The position numbers and the translations under genes were made by a program. Below the pieces are notes generated by a model. The model saw only the letters and a list, made by a program, of their open reading frames with translations. It was not told the origin of the DNA and searched no databases. From Pontiellaceae bacterium B12219 (GTDB lineage: Bacteria; Verrucomicrobiota; Kiritimatiellia; Kiritimatiellales; Pontiellaceae), in NCBI GenBank assembly GCA_029432795.1, contig JARNMJ010000001.1:62001-126000 (forward strand): a DNA stretch of 64,000 nt, read 5' to 3'. This document shows positions 1-8,792 of this stretch, piece by piece (the stretch's first letter is position 1; each line of letters opens with the position of its first letter).

Positions 1-4
1 TGAT

Positions 5-558
5 TTATTCCGCATCAATAGGTTGAATTTGAGCGTGTGTTGGGAAAAGGAAACTTATTTTCTTCCGGCGTTTCAGCAATGATCTCATACGGCGGCTGCC
101 GGCAGCTGGCCCCTCATGGTGAAGTTCATCAGTAGCCCTCATAATCACCAGATTCTGCTCAGACTTGCCTTTGAGGCGCGGTAGTAGACCAGTGATCTTG
201 AAATGTTCAACAACTGACACTGACGCCGAATGCTCTGTCCGGGCTCACGAGTTCCGCCCTCTGTAGGGAAATCCCAGCTGATCGCACTTTTTTTCGAGCC
301 AGTCCACCTCCATTGTCAGCTGGCCACCTTGCGTTCGAGAGCATCCCGCTCCTTGTCGGAGTCCTTATCCTTTGCCGCATTCTTTCGCTCAAAAACTTCG
401 GGCACCCGGTCAAGCAGCTCCTTTTCCCTGTTGCCGACCTGCACAGGATGCACGTCATACTTTGCGGCGATCTCACTGATTGTTTCAACGCCCCTGAGCG
501 CTTCAAGCGCAACCCGGGCTTTAAATTCGGCGGTATGTTTTCGTCTATGCTTTTTCAT
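5..558 (-). pseudogene. Decayed IS3-family transposase (orfA + orfB fragments)
   Basis: Minus-strand remnant of an IS3-type two-frame transposase. The orfA part (558 down to 316) begins MKKHRRKHTAEFKARVALEA and continues with a helix-turn-helix of the usual OrfA type (TISEIAAKYDVHPVQV). It hits a stop at 316-318. In the next frame the expected continuation (QLTMEVDWLEKK) is readable, so one base was lost. The orfB start follows in two further frames: ELVSPDRAFGVSVSC, then VVEHFKITGLLPRL and EQNLVIMRATDELHHEGP..GSRRMRSLLKR, ending at a stop at 5-7. The DDE catalytic core is not present in the window. With at least three frame breaks this is inactive. The insertion-sequence ends could not be identified. 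Confidence 0.85.
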
Positions 559-739
559 AACTCCTTCACCTTCTCATTTGAGGAGCTATGCGCCAAAATT
601 CAGCTTAACCCGTGGTCCTATAAATACGAGTCCCGCCCTAGTTAGTAATAAATACTACGTAATTTTCCCGACTATCTCCGGGACTAAACCTATTGGTAAT
701 TTCTAGGTGTCAAGGGACCTTAAAATCAAGGGGAATGCA

Positions 740-1825
740 ATGAAACGAATTAAATCATTAAGTGTGAGTTTTATTTTTCTTATCGTAGCTGGCGTATTTG
801 ATATCACAGCTTTGGCCCAAACTGATTTTGTTCTTAAATCTGGCGATACCATGACGGGTACACTTTCCATTGAATCACAGGGAGGTATGAATGATTTTCA
901 GCCGTCGTTACGGCTTTTCGGTTCTCAGGATCAATTTAAATATATTCGAATGGTAAATACTGACTCCAGTGCCATATGGGATTTGACTATGGATACAGCA
1001 GCTGATGGGGATAGTCTTACATTTTATTTTTCCCCCGATGGTGATAACTGGTTGATCCCATTTTCGATTGATCAATCAGGGATTATGTACGGAAATGCCT
1101 ATGGTTTAACGAATCTCAATATTGCTCAGGCGATACCGGATGGATCGATTACGGCGAACAAAGTCGGTGTGGAAATTTTGACGGCAACGGCTCTTAATGA
1201 TGGGTCAATCGAAGATCTTTCTATATCAAGCGATTTGAGTGTTGCAGGTAGTATTGTTGCAGGGCAAGGCAGCACAGCAGGTGGTAGTTATTCTTCAGCA
1301 CTCGGGGTGAATTCAACGGCATCCGGATATGCTTCGCATGCTCAAGGTAATTTAACAGAAGCTTCTGGCCCCATGTCGCATGCGGAAGGTTACAGCTCAA
1401 AAGCGGTTCATCTTTTCGCCCATGCCGAGGGTTACGGAACGGTTGCTGCCGGTCCAGCTTCGCATGCGGAAGGCTCGTCTACAGTAGCATCAAACTCTTG
1501 TAGTCATGCGGAGGGATACTACTCAAAAGCTCTGGGAACCGCATCCCATGCAGGGGGATCAAAAGCTGTAGCACAACATGCCAATTCTTTCGTTTGGTCT
1601 TCTGGTGATGATCTGAATGAAGAGTTTATATCAACAACGAATCGTCAGTTTAATGTGTATGCAGATAATGGAATCCGTCTGGTTCCAGGCAGTTCGGCAA
1701 AGGTTGATGTCGAAGGGTCGATGAATGTTACCGGAACGATTAGCGGTCACTTTGATCTCTCCAATATAGGGGTCTATGGCGATATCAGTATGGGAACATT
1801 CACAAATTCAATAACTTCCAACTAA
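740..1825 (+). CDS. Secreted protein with six SHAEG beta-roll repeats
   Basis: A 361-residue protein. The ATG at 740 is preferred because AAGGGG lies just upstream and the first 27 residues form a clear signal peptide (MKRIKSLSVSFIFLIVAGVF..ALAQ). The middle holds six tandem 14-residue repeats starting at nt 1334, 1376, 1418, 1460, 1502 and 1544, an exact 42-nt period. They read SHAQG, SHAEG, AHAEG, SHAEG, SHAEG and SHAGG. This motif is typical of YadA-like trimeric adhesin heads and phage tail-fibre-like proteins, which fold as left-handed beta-rolls. The protein has no membrane-anchor domain of the YadA type and no recognisable autoproteolytic tail domain. It is therefore probably secreted or surface-held by other means. 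Its partner and ligand are unknown. Confidence 0.8.
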   Translation: MKRIKSLSVSFIFLIVAGVFDITALAQTDFVLKSGDTMTGTLSIESQGGMNDFQPSLRLFGSQDQFKYIRMVNTDSSAIWDLTMDTAADGDSLTFYFSPDGDNWLIPFSIDQSGIMYGNAYGLTNLNIAQAIPDGSITANKVGVEILTATALNDGSIEDLSISSDLSVAGSIVAGQGSTAGGSYSSALGVNSTASGYASHAQGNLTEASGPMSHAEGYSSKAVHLFAHAEGYGTVAAGPASHAEGSSTVASNSCSHAEGYYSKALGTASHAGGSKAVAQHANSFVWSSGDDLNEEFISTTNRQFNVYADNGIRLVPGSSAKVDVEGSMNVTGTISGHFDLSNIGVYGDISMGTFTNSITSN

Positions 1826-1839
1826 AAGAGGCAATAAAA

Positions 1840-2238
1840 ATGAAATGGATGAATTCACCAGATGATGATGTTTTGTCTTGCATGAATTTGATTGAACGAT
1901 ATTCAAAATCGAATTGGGAGAAACTGCTCTATAGAGCCCGCTTGGAAGGTCGGCAGGGGCATTGGAAAGAGTCCCGGAAGTTATTGAGGGCTTCGGTCGA
2001 GCGTGCACCGAAAATGATGAGCGATTGGGTAGAGTCCTGCTCCCGGTCTCGGGATACAGCCTATTTGGATTTTGTATCTGAAGGAGATGGTGTGATGCGT
2101 TATTTTTTCTTGAAAAAATGGTCTGCGGCGGCTGTTGATTTGTTGCCGCTTATGGATGCGGGGCCGGATAAGGAATTAATGCAACTTGTTTCTGTTGCAT
2201 GGGAACAGCGCACATTGAAAATGAATCAAGATCAATGA
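1840..2238 (+). CDS. Hypothetical 132-residue helical protein
   Basis: Not recognised. It begins 14 bases after the stop of the SHAEG protein and overlaps the next gene by four bases (ATGA), so the three genes probably form one transcript. The sequence is mainly helical, with a TPR-like stretch around residues 25-50 (WEKLLYRARLEGRQGHWKES). No signal peptide or membrane segment is seen. The tight coupling to the methyltransferase-glycosyltransferase suggests a related role, perhaps in surface glycan work, but that is inference from position only. Confidence 0.7.
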   Translation: MKWMNSPDDDVLSCMNLIERYSKSNWEKLLYRARLEGRQGHWKESRKLLRASVERAPKMMSDWVESCSRSRDTAYLDFVSEGDGVMRYFFLKKWSAAAVDLLPLMDAGPDKELMQLVSVAWEQRTLKMNQDQ

Positions 2239-3647
2239 TAGGTAACAGAGATCAACGGAATCTTTTTTTTGAAAGATTAGTATCAGTTAGAGCCCACTGG
2301 CTTAAACGTTCGGCCTGCTATCAACAGGATTTGCTTCGGCTCTTTCGTTTTTTCATTCCTCAAGGCAGTCGTGTTTTGGAGGTTGGGTGTGGCCTGGGTC
2401 ATCTATTGAAGGGGTTGGAACCTACGGGTGGTCTGGGGGTGGATGCATGCGCAGGAATGATTAAAGAAGCAAACCAGACTTTTCCTGAGTTACGATGGAA
2501 GCAGGCGGATATTGAGTGTGATGCGATTAAGGAGAAACCGTTTGACTATATTGTGATGTCTAATTTACTGGGATTGCTGGGGGATGTGCAATCAACCCTG
2601 GGAAATGTGTATGATATTGCCGATGATCAAACTCGGATTATAGTTTCATATTATAGTCGTTTTTGGCAACCCGTCCTGAAAATTGCAGAACGCATTGGTT
2701 TGAAGATGCCCGAACCTGTGCAAAACTGGCTTTCGCTTGAGGATATTATCAATCTGTTTGAATTGAGCGGGTATGAAGTGCTGCGTACCGGTCGAAGGAT
2801 GCTGCTCCCTGTTAATATCCCATTAGTCTCATGGATGGTGAATACCCTGATTGCTAAGCTGCCTCTAGTTAATAGGTTTTGTCTGACCACCTACCTAGTG
2901 GCCCGGAAGCGCCCTGCGTGTCGTCGAGATTGTTCGGTAAGTGTCATTATTCCGACTAAAGATGAGGCTGGAAATATTTTAAATGCGGTTGAGCGTTTAC
3001 CGATGCTGGGTACTCATACTGAGATCATCTTTGTTGACGGTGACTCAAAGGACGGGACCTTGGGGCAGATTAAGAAAGCAATGGATTCATATCCCGAGAA
3101 GGACATAAAATTTTTCACACAGAGCGGTGCAGGAAAGGGAAATGCTGTCTTTGAGGGTTTTGATCGAGCCAATGGGGATCTGCTGATGATTCTGGATTCA
3201 GACTTGGCCGTCGCACCGGAAGAACTGGTAAAGTTCTACGAACCTTTTGCAGAGGGGCGTGCCGAATTTTTAAATGGATGTCGTTTGATTTACCCCATGC
3301 AGGATGCGGCCATGCGGTATCTGAACCTGATGGCTAATCATTTCTTTGCATTAGCTTTCTCGATGATTCTTGGTTTCCGCATAAAGGATACGTTATGTGG
3401 AACAAAAGTGATAAGTCGAGAGGCCTACGAGCGATTAAATGCAAATCGCTATTTTTTCGGCAACTTGGATCCTTTTGGTGATTTTGACCTGATTCTGGGA
3501 GCTGTCAGATTAAATCTTAAAATGCTGGATGTTCCGGTGCACTATCGCGCTCGAAAATATGGTGAAATTAAAATTAGCCGTTTTTCAGATGGGTTGTTTT
3601 TACTCAGAATGCTGAAAAAAGCGTATACGAGATTCCAAGTGCGCTAA
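2235..3647 (+). CDS. SAM methyltransferase fused to GT2 glycosyltransferase
   Basis: A 470-residue fusion. The start at 2235 is chosen because its ATG overlaps the upstream stop (ATGA). Residues 1-230 are a class I methyltransferase with the SAM-binding motif VLEVGCGLGHLL near residue 48 and a post-I acidic residue in GLGVDAC. Residues 235-470 are a DPM1-like GT2 domain: SVIIPTKDEAGNI, FVDGDSKDGT, GKGNAVFEGF, and the metal-binding DSD in MILDSDLAV. A hydrophobic patch (residues 365-385) may associate with membrane. The acceptor is not evident. Linkage to a lipid-carrier sugar donor or surface glycan is inferred from the GT2 subfamily. Confidence 0.85.
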   Translation: MIGNRDQRNLFFERLVSVRAHWLKRSACYQQDLLRLFRFFIPQGSRVLEVGCGLGHLLKGLEPTGGLGVDACAGMIKEANQTFPELRWKQADIECDAIKEKPFDYIVMSNLLGLLGDVQSTLGNVYDIADDQTRIIVSYYSRFWQPVLKIAERIGLKMPEPVQNWLSLEDIINLFELSGYEVLRTGRRMLLPVNIPLVSWMVNTLIAKLPLVNRFCLTTYLVARKRPACRRDCSVSVIIPTKDEAGNILNAVERLPMLGTHTEIIFVDGDSKDGTLGQIKKAMDSYPEKDIKFFTQSGAGKGNAVFEGFDRANGDLLMILDSDLAVAPEELVKFYEPFAEGRAEFLNGCRLIYPMQDAAMRYLNLMANHFFALAFSMILGFRIKDTLCGTKVISREAYERLNANRYFFGNLDPFGDFDLILGAVRLNLKMLDVPVHYRARKYGEIKISRFSDGLFLLRMLKKAYTRFQVR

Positions 3648-3710
3648 ATGGTCTTACCGATGGGGCCAGCTACCATCTTTCGTGCATTTTGTTGGTTGAT
3701 TCGGTTGGGG

Positions 3711-4256
3711 CTAATGCCAGCTTTTCTGCGGTTTCCAGATTTTGACGTCTTTCCAGACGCGGCCCCATTTGAGGGCTTTTTTATGCGACGGGAAATAGAG
3801 GTCGATGTGTTTTCCTTTGATGGCACCGCCGATATCTTCCACGCGGCCCCATCCGTAGTCGGGAATATACATGATGGTGCCGAAAGGATAGTAGCGGGTG
3901 TCGGCGGCAATGGTTCCCCAATCGGCCTCGGTGCCGGCCGCGGTGATGCCAACGGCTTTGGGTTTTCCTTTGGAGGGGCCGTAGGCGATGACGGGTTGGA
4001 ATTTCCAGTTCCGTTTCCATCCGCAGCATTTTCCACAACTGCAATAGCCTGTGGTTTCCATGTGCACGACTTCCGGCTTTTGACTGCGGGGAATTCGATA
4101 ACGTTTTCCGCCCGATGCGCACCCGCTCAAAAAAACAACAGAGAGCGCAAGAATAATATAGTTAACCGCCCGCTTTGCCGGAGGTTCGGAGGCATTGATT
4201 TTTTTTGAGTCGCGGAGTCTCCGTGTCTCCGTGGTTAAAAGTGATTGGGAATTCAT
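3711..4256 (-). CDS. 3D-domain lipoprotein (RlpA/MltA-like fold)
   Basis: A 181-residue protein with a lipobox-like segment, LSVVFLSGCAS, after an unusually long polar N-terminus. The first ~30 codons are encoded partly by the repetitive phrase CACGGAGACACGGAG. The mature part is a 3D domain with its conserved aspartates: GITAAGTEADWGTIAAD, YPFGTIMYIPDYGWGRVEDIGGAIKG and HIDLYF. Such double-psi beta-barrel domains are found in peptidoglycan-active lytic transglycosylases and cell-wall proteins. The start at 4256 overlaps the stop of the biotin ligase gene (ATGA), implying coupling. The functional N-terminus may begin later, but no other ATG, GTG or TTG codon is in frame before the signal sequence. 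Confidence 0.8.
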   Translation of the reverse strand: MNSQSLLTTETRRLRDSKKINASEPPAKRAVNYIILALSVVFLSGCASGGKRYRIPRSQKPEVVHMETTGYCSCGKCCGWKRNWKFQPVIAYGPSKGKPKAVGITAAGTEADWGTIAADTRYYPFGTIMYIPDYGWGRVEDIGGAIKGKHIDLYFPSHKKALKWGRVWKDVKIWKPQKSWH

Positions 4257-4984
4257 GAAACATCTCCTGACCAAATGGTTTCGATTCCGTTTTCCGTTTG
4301 CAGCAACAGTTCACCATGGTCGCCGAACCCGGCGAGGGTGCCGCTCTTTTTTATGGCACCGTCGTGGACGGTAAGTGTTTTTCCGATAGGGCCGGATTTC
4401 TCGGTCCAGCAATTCCGAAGGTTGGAAAATCCGCCGTTTTGCCATTGGCCGATCCAGTATTCCAGGGGATGGAAAAGGGCTTCCAGGGTTTGAGAAAGAT
4501 TCGCGGCGTTCCCGGTCTCGATCAGTATGGAGGTGGCGGGCCGGTCGATGGATTCGGCTTCCTGATTGGTCATGTTCACATTCAGGCCGATGCCGATGAT
4601 GATTCCGGCTGCGGATTTATTCGATTTTTCTACGCGCTCGGAGAGTATGCCGCAGATTTTATGTGTTCCAACCAGCACATCGTTGGGCCATTTGGGCCGG
4701 GCCGGAATATTCTGTCCGTTGAGAAAATCGGTTACGGCCAGAGCAACGGCCATAGTTAAAGAGGGAACCTGAATCAATTCGCAGTCGGTTTGAAGGAAGA
4801 GAGAGAAGCATAAATTCGTGTCGGGAGCGGACTGCCATTTCCGGTCCGAACGTCCGCGACCTGCTGTCTGTTCGCGGGTTGCAAAAACGGTCCCATTTTT
4901 CAGCGGCAAATCCCGACTAATATGCTCCTTCATATAGGCATTGGTGGAAGCCAGCCGGTCGAACCATTCTACAGTGAAACGCAT
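4253..4984 (-). CDS. birA: Biotin--[biotin carboxyl-carrier protein] ligase
   Basis: A 243-residue monofunctional BirA-type ligase that forms biotinyl-AMP and attaches biotin to an acceptor lysine. The start at 4984 has AAAGGACT upstream and begins MRFTVEWFDRLASTNAYM, the usual N-terminal edge of the catalytic domain. There is no DNA-binding HTH domain, so it should not be a repressor. Signature GRGRSDRKW lies near residue 59, KWPNDVLV near residue 112 and GIIIGIGLNVN near 143. It is divergent from oadG-oadA-oadB, whose OadA carries the biotinyl domain it would modify. The 133-bp gap between them should hold both promoters. Confidence 0.93.
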   Translation of the reverse strand: MRFTVEWFDRLASTNAYMKEHISRDLPLKNGTVFATREQTAGRGRSDRKWQSAPDTNLCFSLFLQTDCELIQVPSLTMAVALAVTDFLNGQNIPARPKWPNDVLVGTHKICGILSERVEKSNKSAAGIIIGIGLNVNMTNQEAESIDRPATSILIETGNAANLSQTLEALFHPLEYWIGQWQNGGFSNLRNCWTEKSGPIGKTLTVHDGAIKKSGTLAGFGDHGELLLQTENGIETIWSGDVS

Positions 4985-5117
4985 TGTTATTAGTCCTTTA
5001 TTTAGACTGGGTTTTATTACTTGGTTGGTTTGCAATATGCCTGTTTTTCACTAGGCATAGAATATCAAAAAACGTATACATGTGGCTCATTTTACCAAAA
5101 TCAAGGAGATGTTAAAG

Positions 5118-5351
5118 ATGGAACTTTTAATGCAAGGTGTAACACTTATGGTAATCGGAATGGCTACCGTTTTTTCCTTTCTCGTTCTGCTGATCGTCGC
5201 GATGAACTGCTCTGCGGCATTCTTCAGAAAGTTCGCACATCTCTTTCCTGAAGCGGTTGTAACTCCTCCTAAAAAAGCGTCTGCCGCTGCTGCCGATCCA
5301 TCCGCCGAAATTGCTGTTGCACTGGCTGCCATTCGTGCGAAGCGGGGCTAA
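5118..5351 (+). CDS. oadG: Oxaloacetate decarboxylase gamma chain
   Basis: A 77-residue single-span membrane protein, the OadG subunit that joins the soluble carboxyltransferase to the Na+ pump. The start at 5118 is preferred over upstream ATGs because AAGGAG sits 9 bases before it. It has the N-terminal helix GVTLMVIGMATVFSFLVLLIVAM, followed by an Ala/Pro-rich linker and a C-terminal segment PSAEIAVALAAIRAKRG that matches the family's typical ending. It is the first gene of the oadGAB operon. Confidence 0.88.
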   Translation: MELLMQGVTLMVIGMATVFSFLVLLIVAMNCSAAFFRKFAHLFPEAVVTPPKKASAAAADPSAEIAVALAAIRAKRG

Positions 5352-5386
5352 CCTTTTAATTAGATATAACAACCTGGAGAAAAATC

Positions 5387-7198
5387 GTGGCTAAAAAAAC
5401 TATTCATATCATGAACACTGCGTTCCGTGACGGCTTTCAGTCCGTATATGGGGCACGCGTTTTTACTGAAGACTTCCTGCCGGCTGTAAAAGTATGTGTC
5501 GAAGCTGGGCAAACTCATTTCGAAGCAGGCGGCGGGGCGCGGTTCCAGGCCCCGTTCTTTTACTGCAACGAAAGCGCTTTCGATATGATGGATAAGTTCC
5601 GCGCAACCGTGGGGCCGGATGCCGATCTGCAAACGCTCGCCCGCGGTATTAATGTGGTGAGCCTCGATTCCCAGTCGCGCGACATTATTGATCTGCATGC
5701 GAAAATGTTCAAAAAGCACGGGATGACCACCATCCGCAACTTTGATGCTTTGAACGACGTCAACAACCTGATCGACTCCGGCCGGTCCATCACAAACCAT
5801 GGACTGAATCATGAAGTGGTTGTGACGATGATGGAACTGCCTCCCGGGTGCACCGGCGCGCACGATGTCGCGTTCTATCTTAAAACGCTCCAGGATATTC
5901 TGGATGCAAAAATCCCGTTCACCAGCGTTTGCTTTAAAGATGCTTCCGGAACATCAACTCCGAAGAAGGTGTACGACACGATTCTGGCTGCGCGCAAAAT
6001 GCTGCCGGGGGATTGTAAAATTGCTTTCCACTCCCATGAAACAGCCGGTGTGGCCACCATGGGATATGTTGCGGCGATTAAAGCCGGTGCTGATCAGGTT
6101 GACTGCTCGCTCGCTCCGGCTTCCGGCGGCACCTGCCAGCCGGACGTTGCCACACTCTGGCACGCCCTTCGTGGTGAAGACTTCGAGCTCGATGTGGATA
6201 TCGACAAAATGATGGAAGCGGCCAATGTCTTTAAAGAATGCATGTCCGACTACATCATTCCTCCGGAAGCGCTGGCGGTTGAACCGCTGATTCCGTGGTC
6301 CCCCATGCCGGGCGGCGCGCTGACGGCCAACACGCAGATGATGCGCGACAACAATCTGATGGATAAATACGAAGACTGCATCAAGGCCATGGGGGAAGTG
6401 GTTCGCCGCGGCGGATTCGCAACATCGGTAACGCCGGTATCGCAGTTCTATTTCCAGCAGGCATTTAACAACGTTCTCTTCGGACCGTGGGAAAAATTTG
6501 CGGACGGTTACGGTAAAATGATTCTGGGCTACTTCGGAAAAACGCCGGTTGCGCCCGATCCGGAGCTCGTGAAGCTGGCCGCCGAAAAAATGGGGCTCGA
6601 GCCGACGACCGAAAACCCGGTCGACCTGAACGATGCCAATCCGAACAAGGGCGTCGAAGCGGCTAAGAAACGTCTGACGGAAGCCGGTATTACCGACCAT
6701 TGTGATGAAAATGTATTCATTGCTTCCTGCTGCGAACAGAAGGGGATCGATTTCCTGCTGGGCAAAGCCAAGGTGAACGGCGTTCGTAAGAAATCGCTCA
6801 TGCCGAAGGAAACGGCGGCAGCGCCGGGCGGAGACGGCGGATATACGGTTTCGGTGAACGGCAAAAAATTCAATGTTGAGGTGAAAGGCGATAAGGCCAC
6901 CGTGAACGGAAAGTCCTACGACATCGGAGTTGAAGACGGTGTTGAATCATCCGGAGCAGCTGCCGCAGGTCATGAATCTGAAGATTCAGTTGAAGTTGCA
7001 GCTCCAATGAATGCCAAGGTTATCAAGGTGCTGGTTGCCGTTGGTGACCAGGTTAATGAAGGCGATGTCCTGTTCATTGTTGAAGCCATGAAGATGGAAG
7101 TCGAAGTGAAGGCGTCTGTTGGGGGCACGGTTTCCTCCATTGTTGCTGAAGCCGGTGCTTCGGTTACCTCCGGCGAAGCCATGGCATCCATTAACTAA
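5387..7198 (+). CDS. oadA: Oxaloacetate decarboxylase alpha chain (biotin carboxyltransferase)
   Basis: A 603-residue protein with a GTG start at 5387 (CTGGAGA upstream). Residues 1-290 form the HMGL-like TIM barrel, with the metal/substrate motif NTAFRDGFQS near residue 10 and CFKDASG near 188. A PYC_OADA conserved domain follows. The C-terminus is a biotinyl domain with EAMKME, where Lys ~569 is the biotin site. Together with OadB and OadG it decarboxylates oxaloacetate (or a related beta-keto acid) and couples this to Na+ export. Methylmalonyl- or glutaconyl-CoA specificity is unlikely because those enzymes use a different carboxyltransferase fold. The divergent birA supplies the biotinylating enzyme. 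Confidence 0.92.
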   Translation: MAKKTIHIMNTAFRDGFQSVYGARVFTEDFLPAVKVCVEAGQTHFEAGGGARFQAPFFYCNESAFDMMDKFRATVGPDADLQTLARGINVVSLDSQSRDIIDLHAKMFKKHGMTTIRNFDALNDVNNLIDSGRSITNHGLNHEVVVTMMELPPGCTGAHDVAFYLKTLQDILDAKIPFTSVCFKDASGTSTPKKVYDTILAARKMLPGDCKIAFHSHETAGVATMGYVAAIKAGADQVDCSLAPASGGTCQPDVATLWHALRGEDFELDVDIDKMMEAANVFKECMSDYIIPPEALAVEPLIPWSPMPGGALTANTQMMRDNNLMDKYEDCIKAMGEVVRRGGFATSVTPVSQFYFQQAFNNVLFGPWEKFADGYGKMILGYFGKTPVAPDPELVKLAAEKMGLEPTTENPVDLNDANPNKGVEAAKKRLTEAGITDHCDENVFIASCCEQKGIDFLLGKAKVNGVRKKSLMPKETAAAPGGDGGYTVSVNGKKFNVEVKGDKATVNGKSYDIGVEDGVESSGAAAAGHESEDSVEVAAPMNAKVIKVLVAVGDQVNEGDVLFIVEAMKMEVEVKASVGGTVSSIVAEAGASVTSGEAMASIN

Positions 7199-7227
7199 GA
7201 CGCAACAGCGAACGGAGAATTTAAACC

Positions 7228-8700
7228 ATGAAGAAATTCATAACCATGAGCCTTCTTGCTGCCGTCTTTATCGGCGGGGCCGCTCAGGTGCTGGCTGACG
7301 AGGCGGGACACCAGGCGGAAGGTGCGAAAGGCGAACATCATATTTCAATTGCGAAGGGGTTTCAGAAGCTGGGCCGGGAAACCGGTATTTATCGCTTCTT
7401 CAACCCGCAGAGCAAAGAAGAGAAAGCAGAGGCCTATCGGGCAGCGCTGATTAAAACGGTTGAAGCGGAAATTGCCGCGGGGCATTTTCACGGTGCCATG
7501 GAGCAGATTCATAAAGCGCACGGGGTGGAACCATCGCTGTTGGATGATCTGAAGCTCCAAATTGAAGAAGCGGAGGCTGCGGGCTATGTTGCACCGGCTT
7601 CGCTTCCGCCGGGAGCCGGTCAGTTTGTCATGATCCTGGTGGGTTTGCTGTTGATCTATCTGGCCATCAAAAAGGGCTTTGAGCCGCTGTTGCTGCTGCC
7701 GATCGGGTTCGGTGCCATCCTGACGAATATTCCAATGGCTGGAATTTCCGCAGGGCCGATGCCGGGTCAGCCTGCCGGTTTTCTGTATTATTTCTACACG
7801 GTTGGGGTTGAGTCCGGTGTGTTCCCGCTGCTCATCTTTATGGGGGTCGGGGCGATGACCGATTTCGGTCCTTTGCTTGCAAACCCGAAAACGGCACTGC
7901 TCGGTGCCGCGGCGCAGTTCGGCATCTTTATTGCCCTGCTGGGAGCCATGGCTATGGGGGGGCTGTTCACGATTGAGGACGCTTCAGCAATCGGTATCAT
8001 TGGCGGTGCCGACGGCCCGACGGCTATTTTCCTGGCTTCACGACTGTCGCCGAATCTGTTGGGTGCGATTGCGGTTGCGGCCTATTCGTATATGGCACTG
8101 GTTCCGATTATTCAGCCGCCGATCATGCGGATGCTCACCACCAAGGAAGAGCGCTGTATTGTGATGAAGCAGCTGCGCCACGTAACCAAAACCGAAAAAA
8201 TTATTTTCCCGCTGCTGGTGCTGGTGCTCTGCCTGCTGCTGCTGCCTTCGGCGACGCCGCTGATCGGTATGCTCATGCTCGGTAATCTGATGAAGGAATC
8301 CATGGTTGTGGACCGTCTTTCAGATACTGCGCAGAATGCTCTCATCAATATCGTTACGATCATGCTGGGGCTGGCGGTCGGCTCGAAACTGGCGGCTGAT
8401 AAATTCCTGAACGTGCAGACGCTAGGCATTCTGGCGCTGGGGCTGGGAGCCTTTGTGATCGGTACCGCTGCGGGGCTGCTGCTGGCGAAGCTGATGAATA
8501 AATTCAGCAAAGATCAGATCAATCCATTGATCGGTTCCGCCGGTGTTTCCGCCGTTCCGATGGCGGCCCGTGTGTCGAATAAGGTCGGCCTGGAAGCCAA
8601 CCCGCAGAACTTCCTGCTCATGCATGCCATGGGGCCGAATGTGGCGGGGGTAATCGGCTCTGCTGTTGCGGCCGGTGTGCTTCTTGCGCTCGTCGGCTAA
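7228..8700 (+). CDS. oadB: Na+-translocating decarboxylase beta chain with long N-terminal extension
   Basis: A 490-residue polytopic membrane protein of the OadB/GcdB/MmdB family, the Na+-pumping subunit. The family signature [13 protein letters not shown] lies near residues 255-268 and the C-terminal repeat [13 protein letters not shown] near 430. Unusually, it starts with a signal-peptide-like segment ([23 protein letters not shown]) and a ~100-residue hydrophilic region before the first core helix at about residue 130. Family members are usually about 375-430 residues. The extension is probably extracytoplasmic. It is the last gene of oadGAB, followed by a palindrome and a terminator. Confidence 0.92.
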   Translation: MKKFITMSLLAAVFIGGAAQVLADEAGHQAEGAKGEHHISIAKGFQKLGRETGIYRFFNPQSKEEKAEAYRAALIKTVEAEIAAGHFHGAMEQIHKAHGVEPSLLDDLKLQIEEAEAAGYVAPASLPPGAGQFVMILVGLLLIYLAIKKGFEPLLLLPIGFGAILTNIPMAGISAGPMPGQPAGFLYYFYTVGVESGVFPLLIFMGVGAMTDFGPLLANPKTALLGAAAQFGIFIALLGAMAMGGLFTIEDASAIGIIGGADGPTAIFLASRLSPNLLGAIAVAAYSYMALVPIIQPPIMRMLTTKEERCIVMKQLRHVTKTEKIIFPLLVLVLCLLLLPSATPLIGMLMLGNLMKESMVVDRLSDTAQNALINIVTIMLGLAVGSKLAADKFLNVQTLGILALGLGAFVIGTAAGLLLAKLMNKFSKDQINPLIGSAGVSAVPMAARVSNKVGLEANPQNFLLMHAMGPNVAGVIGSAVAAGVLLALVG

Positions 8701-8702
8701 AT

Positions 8703-8717
8703 TTCCAAACCTTGGAA
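8703..8717. repeat. Dispersed palindrome TTCCAAACCTTGGAA
   Basis: Perfect copy of the window-wide palindrome TTCCAANNNTTGGAA, extended by one A/T pair to TTTCCAAACCTTGGAAA (8702-8718). It lies between the oadB stop and the terminator hairpin. Confidence 0.9.
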
Positions 8718-8723
8718 ATCAGA

Positions 8724-8749
8724 GGGTCGCCTATTCGGCGGCCCTTTTT
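8724..8749 (+). terminator. Rho-independent terminator of oadGAB
   Basis: GGGTCGCC at 8724-8731 pairs with GGCGGCCC at 8737-8744 (one G-U), with a five-base loop and a following T run. It is 24 bases past the oadB stop. Confidence 0.85.
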
Positions 8750-8792
8750 GTTTTCAGATCATGGAACTTTTACGGTAGATTGATCCCATTGT

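Noticed and set aside
559-700. Terminal inverted repeat of the IS3-like remnant
   Set aside because: Only one side of the element is in the window and no matching end or target duplication can be identified.
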